A stretch of 64,000 nucleotides of DNA, from positions 6,336,501 through 6,400,500 of the forward strand of contig CANUEZ040000193.1 of NCBI GenBank assembly GCA_948099385.1, given 5' to 3'. Position numbers and translations under genes: made by a program. The notes below the pieces were generated by a model. The model ran no database searches. It was given only the letters and a program-made list of their open reading frames with translations, and was not told the DNA's origin. Below are positions 35,061 through 46,450 of this stretch, one piece after another. Positions within the stretch are counted from its first letter, which is position 1, and each line of letters starts with the position of its first letter. This DNA comes from Fasciola hepatica (lineage: Eukaryota; Platyhelminthes; Trematoda; Plagiorchiida; Fasciolidae).

Positions 35061-35239
35061 TTTACATTCAAGACGATCTCGCTGCGTCTCAACATGGTTT
35101 ATACTGCAAAACGATCCATATCAAATAAATTAATATGCAACAGTATTGTGCGACAAATATAGGGGGAATTACAAAAAATGTCACCGTGGTAAAGACACAT
35201 TTCCAAACAGCTTGTTCTGCTGATACAATATGGGTTTTC

Positions 35240-36200
35240 ATCGATGTACGGCTACGGCTTCGGCAAACCTCAATACCCTTGCATTCCTTATCACGTATAT
35301 GACCCGAAACGCAGTGTTTCGGTCAGCTGGATGTTGCGTCATCTGAAGATGACAAGCGACTGCAGACGACTATACCTTTTGATTTCGAACTTTGTGAATA
35401 TGCGTTTGATCTGAACTGGAGTGCATCACAAGACGTTGTGCACAATTTGGAATGTGTTCAATTTTTTTAGACAACTGTCGCTCTGTTCCACCCTTGTAGA
35501 TTGCTCCGCAAATTCTTAAATAAGATTAGATTTGGTGTACAGAGCTGGACGTTATTTTCACCGAGGGCTTTGAGGCCCCAATCGTTCGGTGATCAATTTC
35601 TAAGTTAGTTGCATATTATTTTCGAAGATACGCTGAACCAAGTCGCCGTTTGAGCTGGCGCTTGACAACATCACCGTTGAATGGAAGACAGCGAATGACT
35701 GGTGATTCCTCTATAGAACAAGTCGTTCTTATTGTGACTGTAGGCCTGCTGTGACTTTCGATGAAGGTATCAAGATACTCGTTTCCGATCAAGTCCCCTT
35801 TTAGCAGTCGTACTTCGCTGTCAATCATGTTTCCGCGCGAATTCGTCTTGCTCGCTGAAATAGTGTTCGGACCGGGCTACGTTTATATTCCACAGGAACA
35901 AAGCTGTCAGTGTGCAAGTAAAGATTTGTCCAAGTTACTTTTCTATGAAATCAGATTTGGTAATCGTTCCATCTTTTCTCCCGGTCATGATTATCTCGAA
36001 TAAAAGAAGTGCATTGTCCACTTCCGCGCCCATCGTAGATCGTATACTTGGATGCAGATGATTGAGTTCATCCAAAATCCATGTCTTCTATTCTGGACTT
36101 TTGTTATGATAGGAATATCATCAACGTATATTTTGTAAAGCTCTGTGCTTTCCAGGTTATGCTCGCCCTCACAAGTTGGCCGAACCAAATTTTCCGGAAC
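35240..36200 (-). pseudogene. Penelope-like reverse transcriptase remnant (element 2)
   Basis: Frame 35991-36434 contains YKIYVDDIPIITK (about 36140-36100), the YxDD loop of Penelope-like reverse transcriptases. Downstream pieces give TWTNLYLHTDSFVPVEYKRS and RTLFQRARRI, then frame 35616-35828 reads DSEVRLLKGDLIGNEYLDTF, IRCLPFNGDVV and KRRLGSAYLRK. This order (TWTGxYxHxxSFVPxxYK, RTLxxRAxxICS, GYPxxFI, LPFKGD, RRL) is the RT thumb and linker of trematode Penelope-like elements. The catalytic YVDD is intact. The upstream fingers region is not recognised. Confidence 0.75.
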
Positions 36201-36482
36201 AACCAGTAACTTTTGCGGTTGCATTGAATGGACTTCACTTGCGGGCTGTTTCTTGAGATCTAGGATTCTGTACAACACCAAAGAAAATAAAGAGCATTGA
36301 GACACTGGCACAATTCGAATATCTATTCGAATAGCCAAAAATATTAAAAAACATTTACAAAAGATGCGCAAACTTGGTTTCTGGTGCAGCTGGTTGACTT
36401 GGAATAACAGTAACTGGTAACATCGTCCAGACATCAGTCACTCACCACATCTGAGTGCATTTGTATTAACGAAAATCTGCAG

Positions 36483-36851
36483 TTGCAAACTGGCTTGATA
36501 ATTTTACACCCTAACAATGATTCCAGACCCGTGCTGACTCAATGGAGTGAATATGAGAAAGTGGAAACCGTTCTTGACTATCCCAGCAAGTTTGTGCGCC
36601 AAGATAACTGCGATGAACCTGATGAACTAGAACAAGAGGTATCGGCTGAAGCACACAGTCTACTAGAAAGAGTTTACCAATTAGATCACAGCTCAACATC
36701 TGATGCCAAATGGAACTCAAAATCCACAACTGCATGGTCCACCGAAACTACACAAACCAGAATTTTCACCGAGACAAATACTATAGATGATAAATTTATC
36801 ACATCACGGATTGGCGAAATGGGTGTTGAAATTGCTTGGGCCATTTCATGA
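36483..36851 (+). CDS. 122-codon open frame, unknown
   Basis: This plus-strand frame is acidic and polar, with DEPDELEQEVSAEAHSLLER followed by a Ser/Thr-rich stretch (STETTQTRIFTETNT). Its composition is more protein-like than most frames in the window. No membrane segment or known domain is visible, and no partner copy exists elsewhere in the window. It may be an exon of a decayed gene, part of a gag, or chance. It lies between the Penelope remnant and a region with no genes. Confidence 0.2.
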   Translation: MQTGLIILHPNNDSRPVLTQWSEYEKVETVLDYPSKFVRQDNCDEPDELEQEVSAEAHSLLERVYQLDHSSTSDAKWNSKSTTAWSTETTQTRIFTETNTIDDKFITSRIGEMGVEIAWAIS

Positions 36852-38330
36852 TATAATGGCCAGAGACACTATCAGAGAAAGTTCCGAAATAATAGTGATC
36901 TTTGGGCCAGATCATTGTAATAGGGAAACACACGGCTTCATTTGATGTCTAATCACTGTTCACGAACTTCCCCTTAACTGAAACCATGCGTATCATCTGA
37001 AACCGTGTCGAGCAAAAATAATTCAAAATCGGTATACCAGTCTATTTTCAGGAACGGCAATTACTACCATGTTCAACAGTCGTATCGTGTTCTTCCCCTG
37101 GCCGAGCCTACAGACAAATTGACGCAGTCGCAATGCGCAGCTTATTGAATTCTTTTTATCAGATATATTTATGGCTCACCTTAAGGAAACTATGAGCCTG
37201 TAGCCGCAAAAGCCCAGTGTACTATTAATGATAACCGGAAGCCAGAATCTAAGGCTGGCAGTTTGGGACCGCATAAGGTCCCAATATGTCAGGTGTGGGT
37301 ACCAGCCGACTCCCAATGGATTTCTCCTTGCCACAAAAATGATCATCATTCGAGGGTGTGGAAACTCTGACTTACGAAATAACAAGTGAAAACTGTGTGC
37401 CAGCGATCGCAGTTTGGTGTATCTTGCCCATAGAAAAGGCTCTCTTGCCAGGAAACAGGAGGATAATTGCCTACAGAAACAAACAATTTGGTATTGATTT
37501 TCGAATACCGTTTTTTCTTTGGAATTGTTTTCATATAAAAAGGGAGTTCGAGGAAATCCTCGGATTATTGAGAAAATCTTCCACAGTGTGTTCTGGTCAT
37601 CACTGTTAAACTTGGATAAAGAAGGGAAACATTTGGAGGACTATCCGACAGCAAATCACGTGATCTTTCAAATGATTACCACGAATCTCCTAATCGACAC
37701 GGAAATTCCAAAAATACAGGATGTTGGTCTCTCTGAAACGGTTTGCCTACCCCTTTGTTCTGCTCAATTAAATAGTATAATCTGTTTGTTATCTTCAGAA
37801 AGAAATGGTTTTGATGACGCTGACTTTTTACCACATGCAATGAGGTCGTGGGAATGCAATCTGGATCATTGGCTTCATAAATTTCAAATTAGACTGTCAT
37901 TCTGGAATATCGAAAAATGGACTATATGCTGATGTTTATCCGTCAGTGAGCTTGGCTTTACATTACATATTACGGGCGAACATTTGTCAGAGCGCAGAAT
38001 ATAAGGCCTAGACAACAGGCCGGATGCTCGAAACCCAAATGGATGTTTCGATATCCTGCCTACTGATAAGTAGCCCTGTGATGAATGTCATTCAAAAGGA
38101 GTTGGGAATTCTCCACAATTTTTTAACCACTTAAATCAATCATTTATTGTTGGTGCTTTCTCACCAACTAAACGGTCATTATCTTTTCAAAATTACCGTC
38201 ATTGCCGAATGAAGCTCTGTTACAGTTTCATTTCCAATGAGAAACCGATGTTGAATGAAATCAATCCGGCTACACGTACATTTTGATCTTTCCTCTGTCT
38301 AATTATTTATACACAGCTCTGCTTCATGTG
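36852..38330. other. About 1.5 kb with one weak coding candidate
   Basis: The plus-strand frame 37519-37932 (137 codons) has KHLEDYPTANHVIFQMITTN, QDVGLSETVCLPL and LNSIICLL. The run faintly resembles the early part of CR1-like LINE endonucleases, where SExxW, VxCxYRxP and a GDFN block follow each other, but the GDFN block is not present. I would not name it without a search. The overlapping frame 37358-37609 is in another phase. Confidence 0.25.
37200..37330 (+). repeat. Short dispersed repeat, copy 2 (best preserved)
   Basis: This copy reads GATAACCGGAAGCCAGAATC near 37228, followed by CTGGCAGTTTGGGACC, AAGGTCCCAATATGTCAGG and GGTACCAGCCGACTCCCAAT. The copy at 41440-41530 shares AGCCCA(N)-GATAACCGG, GTTCCAAATAGGTCAGG and the spacing. 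The AAGGTCCCAAT/ATTGGGACC-like content is partly self-complementary. A SINE or an element end is possible. Confidence 0.45.
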
Positions 38331-39720
38331 GGCTAGAACGATCGCTTGATCGTAGTTGCGTATTGGATCAGCAAGAGAAACTCACAAAATTGGAAAATCA
38401 CATTCCTGGTTCTCACGGCTTCGGCTGTGGCTAAGATACGACACTTGACAAGTCTTGATTGCTTTTCTCGGATTTTGTAAATGGTGCGAAAAGCGTTTAT
38501 CACCTCCACTGAGTGGTTTGACTCAACAAGGTGTGAGCACACCGCACTCATGATTGTCTTAATTTCTCCCGTGTTCAGCCAGGCCGGGTGGTGTTCACAA
38601 ACGCGTTAGGATAAGCGCCGAGTCTTGCGACCAAAGTACCTAGTTCCACAGGAACAGGTGAAAGGATAGACACAAGAACGAGGTTTCGGAATTCGGCACT
38701 GTGTCTTTCAATCGAAAACACACTACTTCTTTGGAAACGAACAGGATTTGTAACTCTTCTGCGCAGAATGTTCTGTTGATTACTCCCGATAATCTTCGTT
38801 AACTAATTGAACGGCAAACACACATGTAGTGCCTTCTTAGCGGCTCCTATCTCCTTTGATTTCCCTTCAGTTTCTTGCATCGTCTGGTCGATAAACCGTT
38901 CAGGCAAGCCGTTATTTAGGAAAACACTCCGCGGAAAAAAAGTCCATTTCTTATTGTGTCTTCGGAGCAGATTTTTCTTGCTCTGGCATTTAGGCAACGT
39001 ATACGATTTTTCTTCTTTTTGAGGGGCACAAAGCTGTGAAATTGGATGTATTGTCCGTTCCATGTAGCGTTTCTATGCACTGATAACTGGGCACTGAACT
39101 GGGCAGTGGTACAATTGTTAGGAAGTAGGTTTTTGCCCAGATTCGTATCCAGCACACATATTACGTTGTCTACGTATCGTTTGTACAAGGTTAAATATCG
39201 GATTACAGATTCACACTAATATTATTCAAGTTTTGCCATGAAAATATCACCGAATAGGGGTCCCATAGGTGATCCCATTGCAAGTCCCTCCTTCTGACGA
39301 TTGATTTCACCATTGAATGGAAACTGGATATTCTGTGTGCATACATATAGTATTCATTTCAGTTCATCCAACGGGATACCCCAATCGATTCCGTTGCTCT
39401 GAATGTATTCACACAGACAAATGATTTTTTCACTGATCGGGACATTTGTGAACAATGAGGTAACACCAAGTGATATCATTCGCTTTCCTTCTAGATCAAG
39501 GTTCCTCACAGTTTCTACAAAATGAAAGGTGACTTGTAGTCTGTGTCTAGAAATTGCCACCGTTACTGGTTCCAATAAATCAGTCAACCAATTTACTGCT
39601 GCCTGATATGGAGAAATACACATATTCAAAATTGGTTTCAATGGGACAAAATTCAGTGAGCTGTTTTTTCAAAGTGACATGCGATGCATATTAGAAAGCC
39701 CAATTTACCTTCAGCTTCGG
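38330..39720 (-). mobile_element. Penelope-like element with reverse transcriptase and GIY-YIG domain (element 1)
   Basis: On the minus strand, frame 39354-39641 has FVETVRNLDLEGKRMISLGV, TSLFTNVPISEKI and GIDWGIPLDELK, the palm start of Penelope-like RTs. Next comes GLAMGSPMGPLFGDIFM (about 39285-39225). Frame 38916-39188 gives YKRYVDNVICVL (YxDD with last Asp changed to Asn), TWNGQYIQFHSFVPLK and RARKICSEDT. Frame 38803-39063 has NNGLPERFIDQTM. The GIY-YIG part (about 38700-38330) shows TCSCGTRYFGRKTRRL, CEHHPAWL and HLVESNHSVEV. The order is complete, but frames are broken and the YIG motif reads YFG. Arm A' starts 25 bases to its right. Confidence 0.85.
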
Positions 39721-41051
39721 TAATTTAAACATTATGAGTTTTTCCGAAGCTTTCGGATTCAAGGGGTCAACAATAGATAACAGTGGGGTTGAGATGGATA
39801 AACTAGAAAATTAGCAAGATTATTGAGATATGGTGGACACAGGCTTATTCTACTTGATACGGGCAAGTTGAAATGAGCAACATTATAACTGATACAGGTA
39901 ACAAACTGAGTATGGTTAACTGGGCCCATAGAATAAGTACTAACTGAGGTGAACTTCCTTGTAAGTTCCTACTTAGTTTATATCAATTGTCAGTTCTATA
40001 ATATTTCTCTTTTCTGTGACCCTGCTAACGGGACCAAGTGGAATGGGAGGTCCTGTAATTCATTGACTAACAGTGGTCTTGTAAAATGACCTCCATAATG
40101 AGACTCAAAAACGCTCAGTTTGTGTGTAGTGAAGGAGTAAATAACACTGGGGACAGTGTTTCATTCTTTGAGGAGGAGCACTGCAGTTGGCAGGCTGTTA
40201 GCAGTCATACTGGAGTTCGAATAATGCATTTGTATGGTCCTGTTGCTGCGCTCATTGAGTCTTTGTACTCATGGAGTGTCCTCCGTTTTTGTTTTTAAAG
40301 GTTGAACACAAGCAACCAATCACGAAAGACACTGATCCTTGTACACTACTTCTGAATCGAGAGTCTAACTAGTTGACTTGGTACGGTAGGGCGTGTTAGA
40401 CTTTCTAAGCGAGGTTCAAGAGACCTTGCCACTCAATCGTTAGATACTTTGAGATATATGGATAGGTGCCATGATTAGTCGGGCTCTTGCATCGGCACAC
40501 TTTCTTCATCAACTAAATTCCATTATTGACACGGGATGCGATAAGTTCAATTACGAAAACTGTAAATTAAAGGAACAGGTGACGGGTGGTGATCAAGCGA
40601 TCATCATAAAAGTCTCCGAACCCAGAGGCTGAAAATTGAACGAAAAAGTGTTTTGTCAAATGTTGGGAATATGACGTTTCGAAATAAGTACACCGATGTC
40701 GGTTTCCTCTAAGGACTCTAAGACTACAATCATCTGGGGCAACGGAAATCAGTGATCAGTAGTGGTGAAAATGAAACAAACGAGAAAAAACAACCTAAAA
40801 TTCGGACACTGACTATCGGACCATAAGCTTCTCAACCAGGTTAGATCAGTGTTGAATTTCATGCTGTTCGAATTTAGTTTCGTCTAAAATGTTACCAAAT
40901 CCATCACTTTGTGATATTTCGCGATGCGCGGAATCGTGTGTGCGGAATGTTTGTACAGATTATTTACACTTTATCCTTAGAAACTAGTACACTCTTGTGT
41001 TACGGATGTTTTTCATTTACCTTGTTCATGGTGCTCCCTGATTGGTCAGAC

Positions 41052-41677
41052 AGTGACTTTTGATGGGCACACTGTAAATCGAGCAATATGACCGGTGCAA
41101 GCGACTTTATAAACCACCGAATATTTACCAATGTCGAGATTACTTTGTTGCGCACTGTAACAATATACTGACTGCTTTTCACGAAGAACTGACGTTTGAC
41201 ATCATCGAGGTTTGCACTTCAACTTTAGCAACTGAAAATGGTTGCAGCAGCCAGGTTTTGACATATTCTATTATCAGACAAAAAACATCGCGTTTTATAG
41301 TCTGCTTGATAACAAGGGTGCTCTGATGAAACAGAGAACGGTCCTACGGCCTTGTAGACTTCTGGTTATGAAATTTTGGATATAGTTCATGCCTGCGGTT
41401 GATTGTGGTGGAAGCGGTATGTATCCCATGGTCACAAAGGCCCACTCAACAATCAGGGATAACCGGCAAACAGACCCTGGGAATTAAGAGGAGCGCCACA
41501 CAAGTTCCAAATAGGTCAGGTCCGGTATCGAGTAGGGCGATAGTGTAAATACTGTCCACAAGCGGCTTTCTTGTTATTTAGCTGACTGATGATTGTGAAA
41601 TTTCATCAGTATTCGGCCAATCACAGCCGACATTTTACTGCCCCCCGAGAACTGGAGTTTGTGGGTCCATCGTGTGG
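41052..41677. other. About 625 bases present in A' and absent in A
   Basis: Arm A (in reverse complement) runs directly from GATTGGTCAG to TATGATGGTCGGCTGAGG, while A' has 625 bases between these two. The segment includes a copy of the short dispersed repeat (41440-41530) and a small palindrome near 41577-41602. This is most simply an insertion into A', and the dispersed repeat could be part of the inserted element. Confidence 0.6.
41440..41530 (+). repeat. Short dispersed repeat, copy 3
   Basis: Contains AGGCCCACTCAACAATC, GGGATAACCGGCAAACAGAC, then AAGTTCCAAATAGGTCAGG, in the same order as the copy at 37200-37330. It lies within the 625-base segment that is unique to arm A'. Confidence 0.45.
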
Positions 41678-41989
41678 TATGATGGTCGGCTGAGGAACCT
41701 ATCGACCTGCTCTATCATCACTCTATATTCTCTTTTGTGCCCAGGTATAGGATGGCCGGCTGCGCTGCACAGGAATGACTCTCCCGTTGCAGCGCCTATC
41801 CGATGCGTTGCGAATGAGGCGGAATAGCTTGTTGGAGTCACTAATCCCTATTGCAGTCTCCACTGTTGCAGAATGTTTGATCCATTACCGCTTTCAATCG
41901 AGCATAACGGAGAGCGAAGCTCCCCGTTGCAGTATTCAGTTATCGCCTGTTCCTGATATCTGGGCTTCGTTTGTTTAGCTGACAACTGA

Positions 41990-42490
41990 AATGGCTTCCC
42001 AGAGATCCAGCCTAGTAACCATCGTGACCTAGGACGTCTCGCGTTGACTCATCCGAGGGACTTGTGAGCGCCATCCAGTTTCGAGCGATGGACAGAATGT
42101 CACATTTCTTGATCTCATTGAATATATCTTAGAGATTGGCGTCCAGTTCATCATATCAATCTGTCTCCTGTCCTGCAATAATATTGCACCGAGTGCCACA
42201 GTTAGGTATGCGAACTTCTGAGAAACAAGCCATGCAGATGTTTTAGTTTTAGTTCTACAGCGTCCACATTGTGAGGCTGCCAACGTATGGTAGAGTCCTT
42301 ACATTCCAACAAGCTGCGCAAGCATGTTTCCGACAGTTCAGTATTCCAGTTTGTTGTCTTGACACCTCGACCACTGAAGCACGAGGAGCGTCACTTGCCG
42401 GACAAGCCTTGGCATGATCAGATCGCATGTTTTCAAAATTATTCATAGAGGTTTTCGGGAACATTGTGCGAGGTGGTGTCTTAAGCACTG
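41990..42490 (-). pseudogene. RTE-type LINE endonuclease remnant (arm A' copy)
   Basis: The minus-strand frame 42255-42488 contains RKHACAACWNVRTLPYVGS, nearly identical to the arm A copy at 3924-4157. Further on, FSEVR and GQETD pieces and then SIARNWMALTSPSDESTRDV, VLGHDGY (about 42120-42010) follow the RTE endonuclease order (SEVR, GQE, IIAGDWNARxGPxDxSTR, VLGxHG). The catalytic GDWN reads RNWM, so the domain is dead. Orientation is opposite to the BEL/Pao integrase in the same arm, as in arm A. Confidence 0.7.
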
Positions 42491-44124
42491 TTCAGGGATG
42501 TTGTTTCACTCAATTGCCCAGTCAGCAGTGGAAGTTGAAATAACGGTGACTAAACCAGCTTGCGTCCAGACGATCTCCCTTCAGCCTTTAGACATCCAAA
42601 TGCAACCCAGAGTGCAACAGAGCTGTTCCACATGTGCCGGTGGCCTGTTTTGAGGTTAATTTACCCATTCCGGAATAACAGGTTGGGTAGGTTGTATAGC
42701 TTTCCTTTGTAGCCGATGGGTCGGTAGATCTCGTCCGCCCATTAGGGTGTATCTCTCCTAGCAGGCTGAACATCGTCCCTTTCCTAGAAATTCAGGCCTT
42801 AGTTACCTTTTAAATGACTATGCCCTCCTGCTGAACGGTTTGTCGAGGTGTGGCTGCTCATATGTGCTTCAGAATTTTTGGGGCCGCAAGTGAGAGACGG
42901 GTAACTGAGACCAATTAAATGGAGGATGCCACATGGAACACAACAGTCTCCCACCACACAGACGCAACCTCCCACGCTTAAACTAGTATTCGATCGAAGT
43001 ATTTTATTCCCAAAATCTATCGAGCTAGAATAAAACACCACGAAAACTGAAGGTAAATAATCTTACTCATTGTCATCAGCTCAAAAGCTTTCCATCAATG
43101 ACCAGCCGGTAGAATGCGTTCCATCTTTCACTTATTTAGACTCTACACTGCCTCCGATCGATTTGCTATGATGTGTGATATATTCATGGAGCCGCCTCAA
43201 CGTCTAGTAAGAGATACTTGCGTGTAAGTAAAGTAAAGAAAGGAATAAGTGTATCGATGGTTTACCGTGGCGTAATGATAGAAATGAGCTTCCCTTTAAT
43301 CACCCAGTTGTAGACCATCGTTTGTCGTTTCTCAAGATATGCCTGATCTGGAATTTCAAACTAATCTCAAAGTACAATCATGTTAGTCGCGGTCATAATT
43401 GCTTCTGTTCGTGAGGGCATTTCACTTGACGAAGTCCTGACACAAGTAACTGATCCAACTGATCATTTGTTAGGAGTGCCGTCAGGTTCCGTTGATATGT
43501 CATAGCTCTTTTCGCTGGAATTGAATAGATATTCCAGCAAATTATTTTCCAAAGTGTTACAGGTGATCTGTAGGCTTCCTTTACTGGTCAGATTACGATC
43601 TGAGAAGTGGTGCGATTGTCTGCGAAAAGAAAACTAATCCGTTTGGCACTAGTTATTCACCGTTTTGTGCCAAACTGTCCTTAAGAAGCGCTGCTGAGGA
43701 CAGAAACAATGACTTTTTTTCATAAGTATTATATGCGGTGACTAATAATTTTTGTCTGGACGGTTGATTGTTGTCACTGTAGTATGAGGATGTATTGCGA
43801 TAATTCAAACAGATAGGCAACACTCAACTGAATGGGTGTCGTAAAGACCTAGACTACGAGCAGAATTGATGAACGGAAAAAAATCGAGTTAGTACTTCAA
43901 ATTTTGTCAGCAGAACATCGTTGGCCTTAAAGTATTAGGTTTCAAGTGAGATATTCAGTATGACTGTTCTCTGCTTTCAGTTCATCTACTAGGATTTTTG
44001 GCTTCATTTTTCGATCCATAATTGTTTGTAATGCCCATTTTATTGCCTTATCAAAGGAAATGTCATGTTGTCTGTCACCAGAATCTAGAGTAGGTCACTG
44101 AAAGAACAGAGACTGGCAAAATAT

Positions 44125-44565
44125 ATGTTCTTCAAAAAGAGCAATCAATACAATTACAGTATGCAACAGAGAAATCTCGAATATTTTCACCTATCTGATG
44201 GTTTCATAAAGCCTCAGATTGCTCGATTTATGATGCTCCATAGAACTACTGTCTGGTTGGGACCGTTGTCTTTGTTCGAAGTGCCAGAATCCACGGGAAC
44301 TGTGTTCGAGTTGATTCACACGCACAATTTCGGGGAAATTATATTAGTGGAAGTAAATCCCGATAGATGCGCTAAAACTCTCAACGTGCAAATGTTAGAA
44401 CCAAAGCTTCTCGACGGTAAACAATGTCTTTGTGCTATAGCTGCTTTGCATTGCAGTTTACCTATTAGTAGGTTGTTGGCTCCACCAGCTCCTCCACAAT
44501 TCATTGAACGTTTGAAGCAACACCACAACCAGATTCCAGGATACATGGGCACGGGTCATGTTTGA
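44125..44565 (+). pseudogene. 146-codon open frame joined to BEL/Pao integrase (arm A' copy)
   Basis: This is the partner of 2893-3345. Shared blocks are GTVFELIHTHNFGEIILVE, NPDRCAKTLN, LLDGK and AIAALHCSLP. The C-terminus QHHNQIPGYMGTGHV leads into the integrase zinc finger (TRIRKDF, then VRRVLNECLICPT). The start of the A' frame differs from A in the first 40 residues because of a nearby segment unique to A' (43580-44110). What the N-terminal hundred residues are is unknown: they do not show RNase H motifs. Confidence 0.5.
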
Positions 44566-45400
44566 ACTCGCATCAGGAAAGACTTCTGAATTTTGAAAGC
44601 CATGCCAACCGTCAGACGCGTCCTCAATGAGTGCTTAATATGCCCAACCCGTAGCTCAAGTAATACCACTCTTGTCCGATTTCCTATAGAAAGATGGGAG
44701 ATACCTCTTTGAGGAATACGATGTCAATTATTTCGAACCGTTTCGTATCAAGGCAGATTTAATTGTACAAAACAGATATGGGTGTAGAGCAATACACTTG
44801 GAAATCGCATATAATATGACTGCGAGTATATTTCTCATGGCACTGATACGGTTTATAACCAGACGCAGTATACCTAAGGTGATGTGAAGTAATGGTGGGT
44901 CAAACGTTGCGGCCGCAGAATGTGCATTGAAAACTGCGTCGTTTGCTGTGATAATCGTGAAAATCTTCAACAGGGTATGTAACGCTGTGAAATAGTTTGA
45001 CATATTCCGCCCTGAGAAACAAGCTATGTGGAGGCTAGACTGATATCGTCGGCAATCAGTTCACATCAACCACTGAACGGCGAGGAATCATCGATATACA
45101 TGTTGGATTTTGGACGTATCATCAAACATAGATGTTAAGTCTCCGTGTGTGGAGACCCAGAGCACCCACACGCACTTTGATTTAGTGATTGATAATTGCC
45201 TCCCTCAACACATCCCTTTGTGCAGGGAAGACCAAGCCAGTAGTAACTTGAATCAAAATTGACCTCAAGCAGAACATCTAGATGCGATGTTCAGGATACA
45301 TTGGAGTCGTGAATATCTTTCTACATATAGGGCTTGAAGATGAATCCGACTTGTAAAGGGGAGACGTGATTCCGATTACTGATGGGAGTGCAGCATGAAA
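44530..45400 (+). pseudogene. BEL/Pao integrase remnant (arm A' copy)
   Basis: In the plus-strand translation the zinc finger ends TVRRVLNECLICPT near 44600-44645. Then come NYFEPF, AIHLE, IPKV and the second-Asp block as in arm A, and near 45180-45340 a C-terminal part with LPQHIPLCREDQ, EHLDAMFRIHWSREYLSTY. The last run matches the BEL/Pao integrase C-terminus (Q-Y-L-xxFWxRWxxEYLPLLQ). The frame is broken by many stops. Together with arm A it shows the element was 3'-oriented toward the nested inverted repeat before duplication. Confidence 0.75.
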
Positions 45401-45739
45401 CATATGGCACTAATAATCAATACTGAAATGTTTTCGGCTAATAACGAGTATGTTCGCCAGATCTATTGTGGGAAATGTATCATATATTGACTGTGGGGAT
45501 ATCGGATAATTCTGTTTCGTGAGAAGTACACGAGAACTGGAAGAAAATATAAATAACGTGAAGCAAGCATTTTGCTTTTCTTGTCCACCGCCTACGTAAA
45601 ACATTTCAGTTTATGTATCGCACAACGATGAAAATGATACAAATAATTGGATTAGATTTAAAGCTACAACAGGGAATTCGAAAGGGGGAGATCGGGGTCT
45701 TTTCGGTTAGTGCCATAACAAACAAACACTTGTGTCAAC

Positions 45740-46450
45740 CATTTGTTGTGCACAAATTGCTGACGGATGCATTTTGATGGGCATCGCTCCAGTAAATGCT
45801 CACAGATTCAAATTGCGATTGCGCAACACAATTTTAGGGGATTAGGTTGGGTCAGCTGTGTGACCTGATGCAAATAAACTTTGCACAACACAAGAATCCG
45901 AAGATGTGACGTTTTAGTTGCATGTGCTCGTTAGTCTTTTCGACTACGCACGGACCACCAGTCCGTCACTGTGATGCCCCGCATACAGCCGACATGGCAA
46001 CCAGAGTATTGTTTCCCACGACCCATGAGATGGAGAACACGATTCATAGGGAGGAAGTGATCAGCAAGTAATGCCAGAGCGTGCATGTAGTATGCACGTG
46101 CAAAAGTCAAATGACTACCATGCATCATAGCGAGAATTCGTATAAGCAATAGTATGTTATTCAAATAAACGAAGCTGATTTCTGTTACAAGATTTCCGCT
46201 TGCTTTCCTCGGTTTTGAAGGTTGCTCGATGAACTTATCTGGAAATCAATTGGCTAGCAATGTTCTTTCTATAAACTCCTAATCGTTTTGCACTTCTTCT
46301 TTGATGCAGATTTCCCACCCTCTGCTGAGGGTGATTCGAACCAAACCATGATTGTGGGTCTTCGGTGTTAAACTGGAGAAATACAAACGGCGACGTTCCC
46401 AAGTTACTTTGTGATGGATACATTTCATCCGAACATCTGATTATTATAAC
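45740..46450 (+). pseudogene. Unidentified decayed coding region (arm A' copy)
   Basis: This is the counterpart of 1045-1814. The plus strand gives fragments equivalent to the arm A frames (RGPPVCHCDASH in A, with the TRVLFPTTHEMENTIHREEV run here), but with additional stops. Frames on the other strand at 45931-46164 and 46235-46579 are shadows of the same sequence. No family assigned. Confidence 0.3.

Noticed and set aside
41577..41602. CTGATGATTGTGAAATTTCATCAG as a ribozyme core
   Set aside because: It has CTGATGA and GAAA, but the interval is too short for stem II, and the sequence is simply a small palindrome.
42414..42653. 79-codon plus-strand frame conserved with 3777-3998 as a gene
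   Set aside because: It overlaps the RTE endonuclease remnant on the other strand, which has recognisable motifs.
45931..46164. 77-codon minus-strand frame, similar to 1327-1557 on the plus strand, as a conserved gene
   Set aside because: The opposite strand gives the longer and more coherent shared translation. This frame looks like its shadow, although both stay open in both copies.
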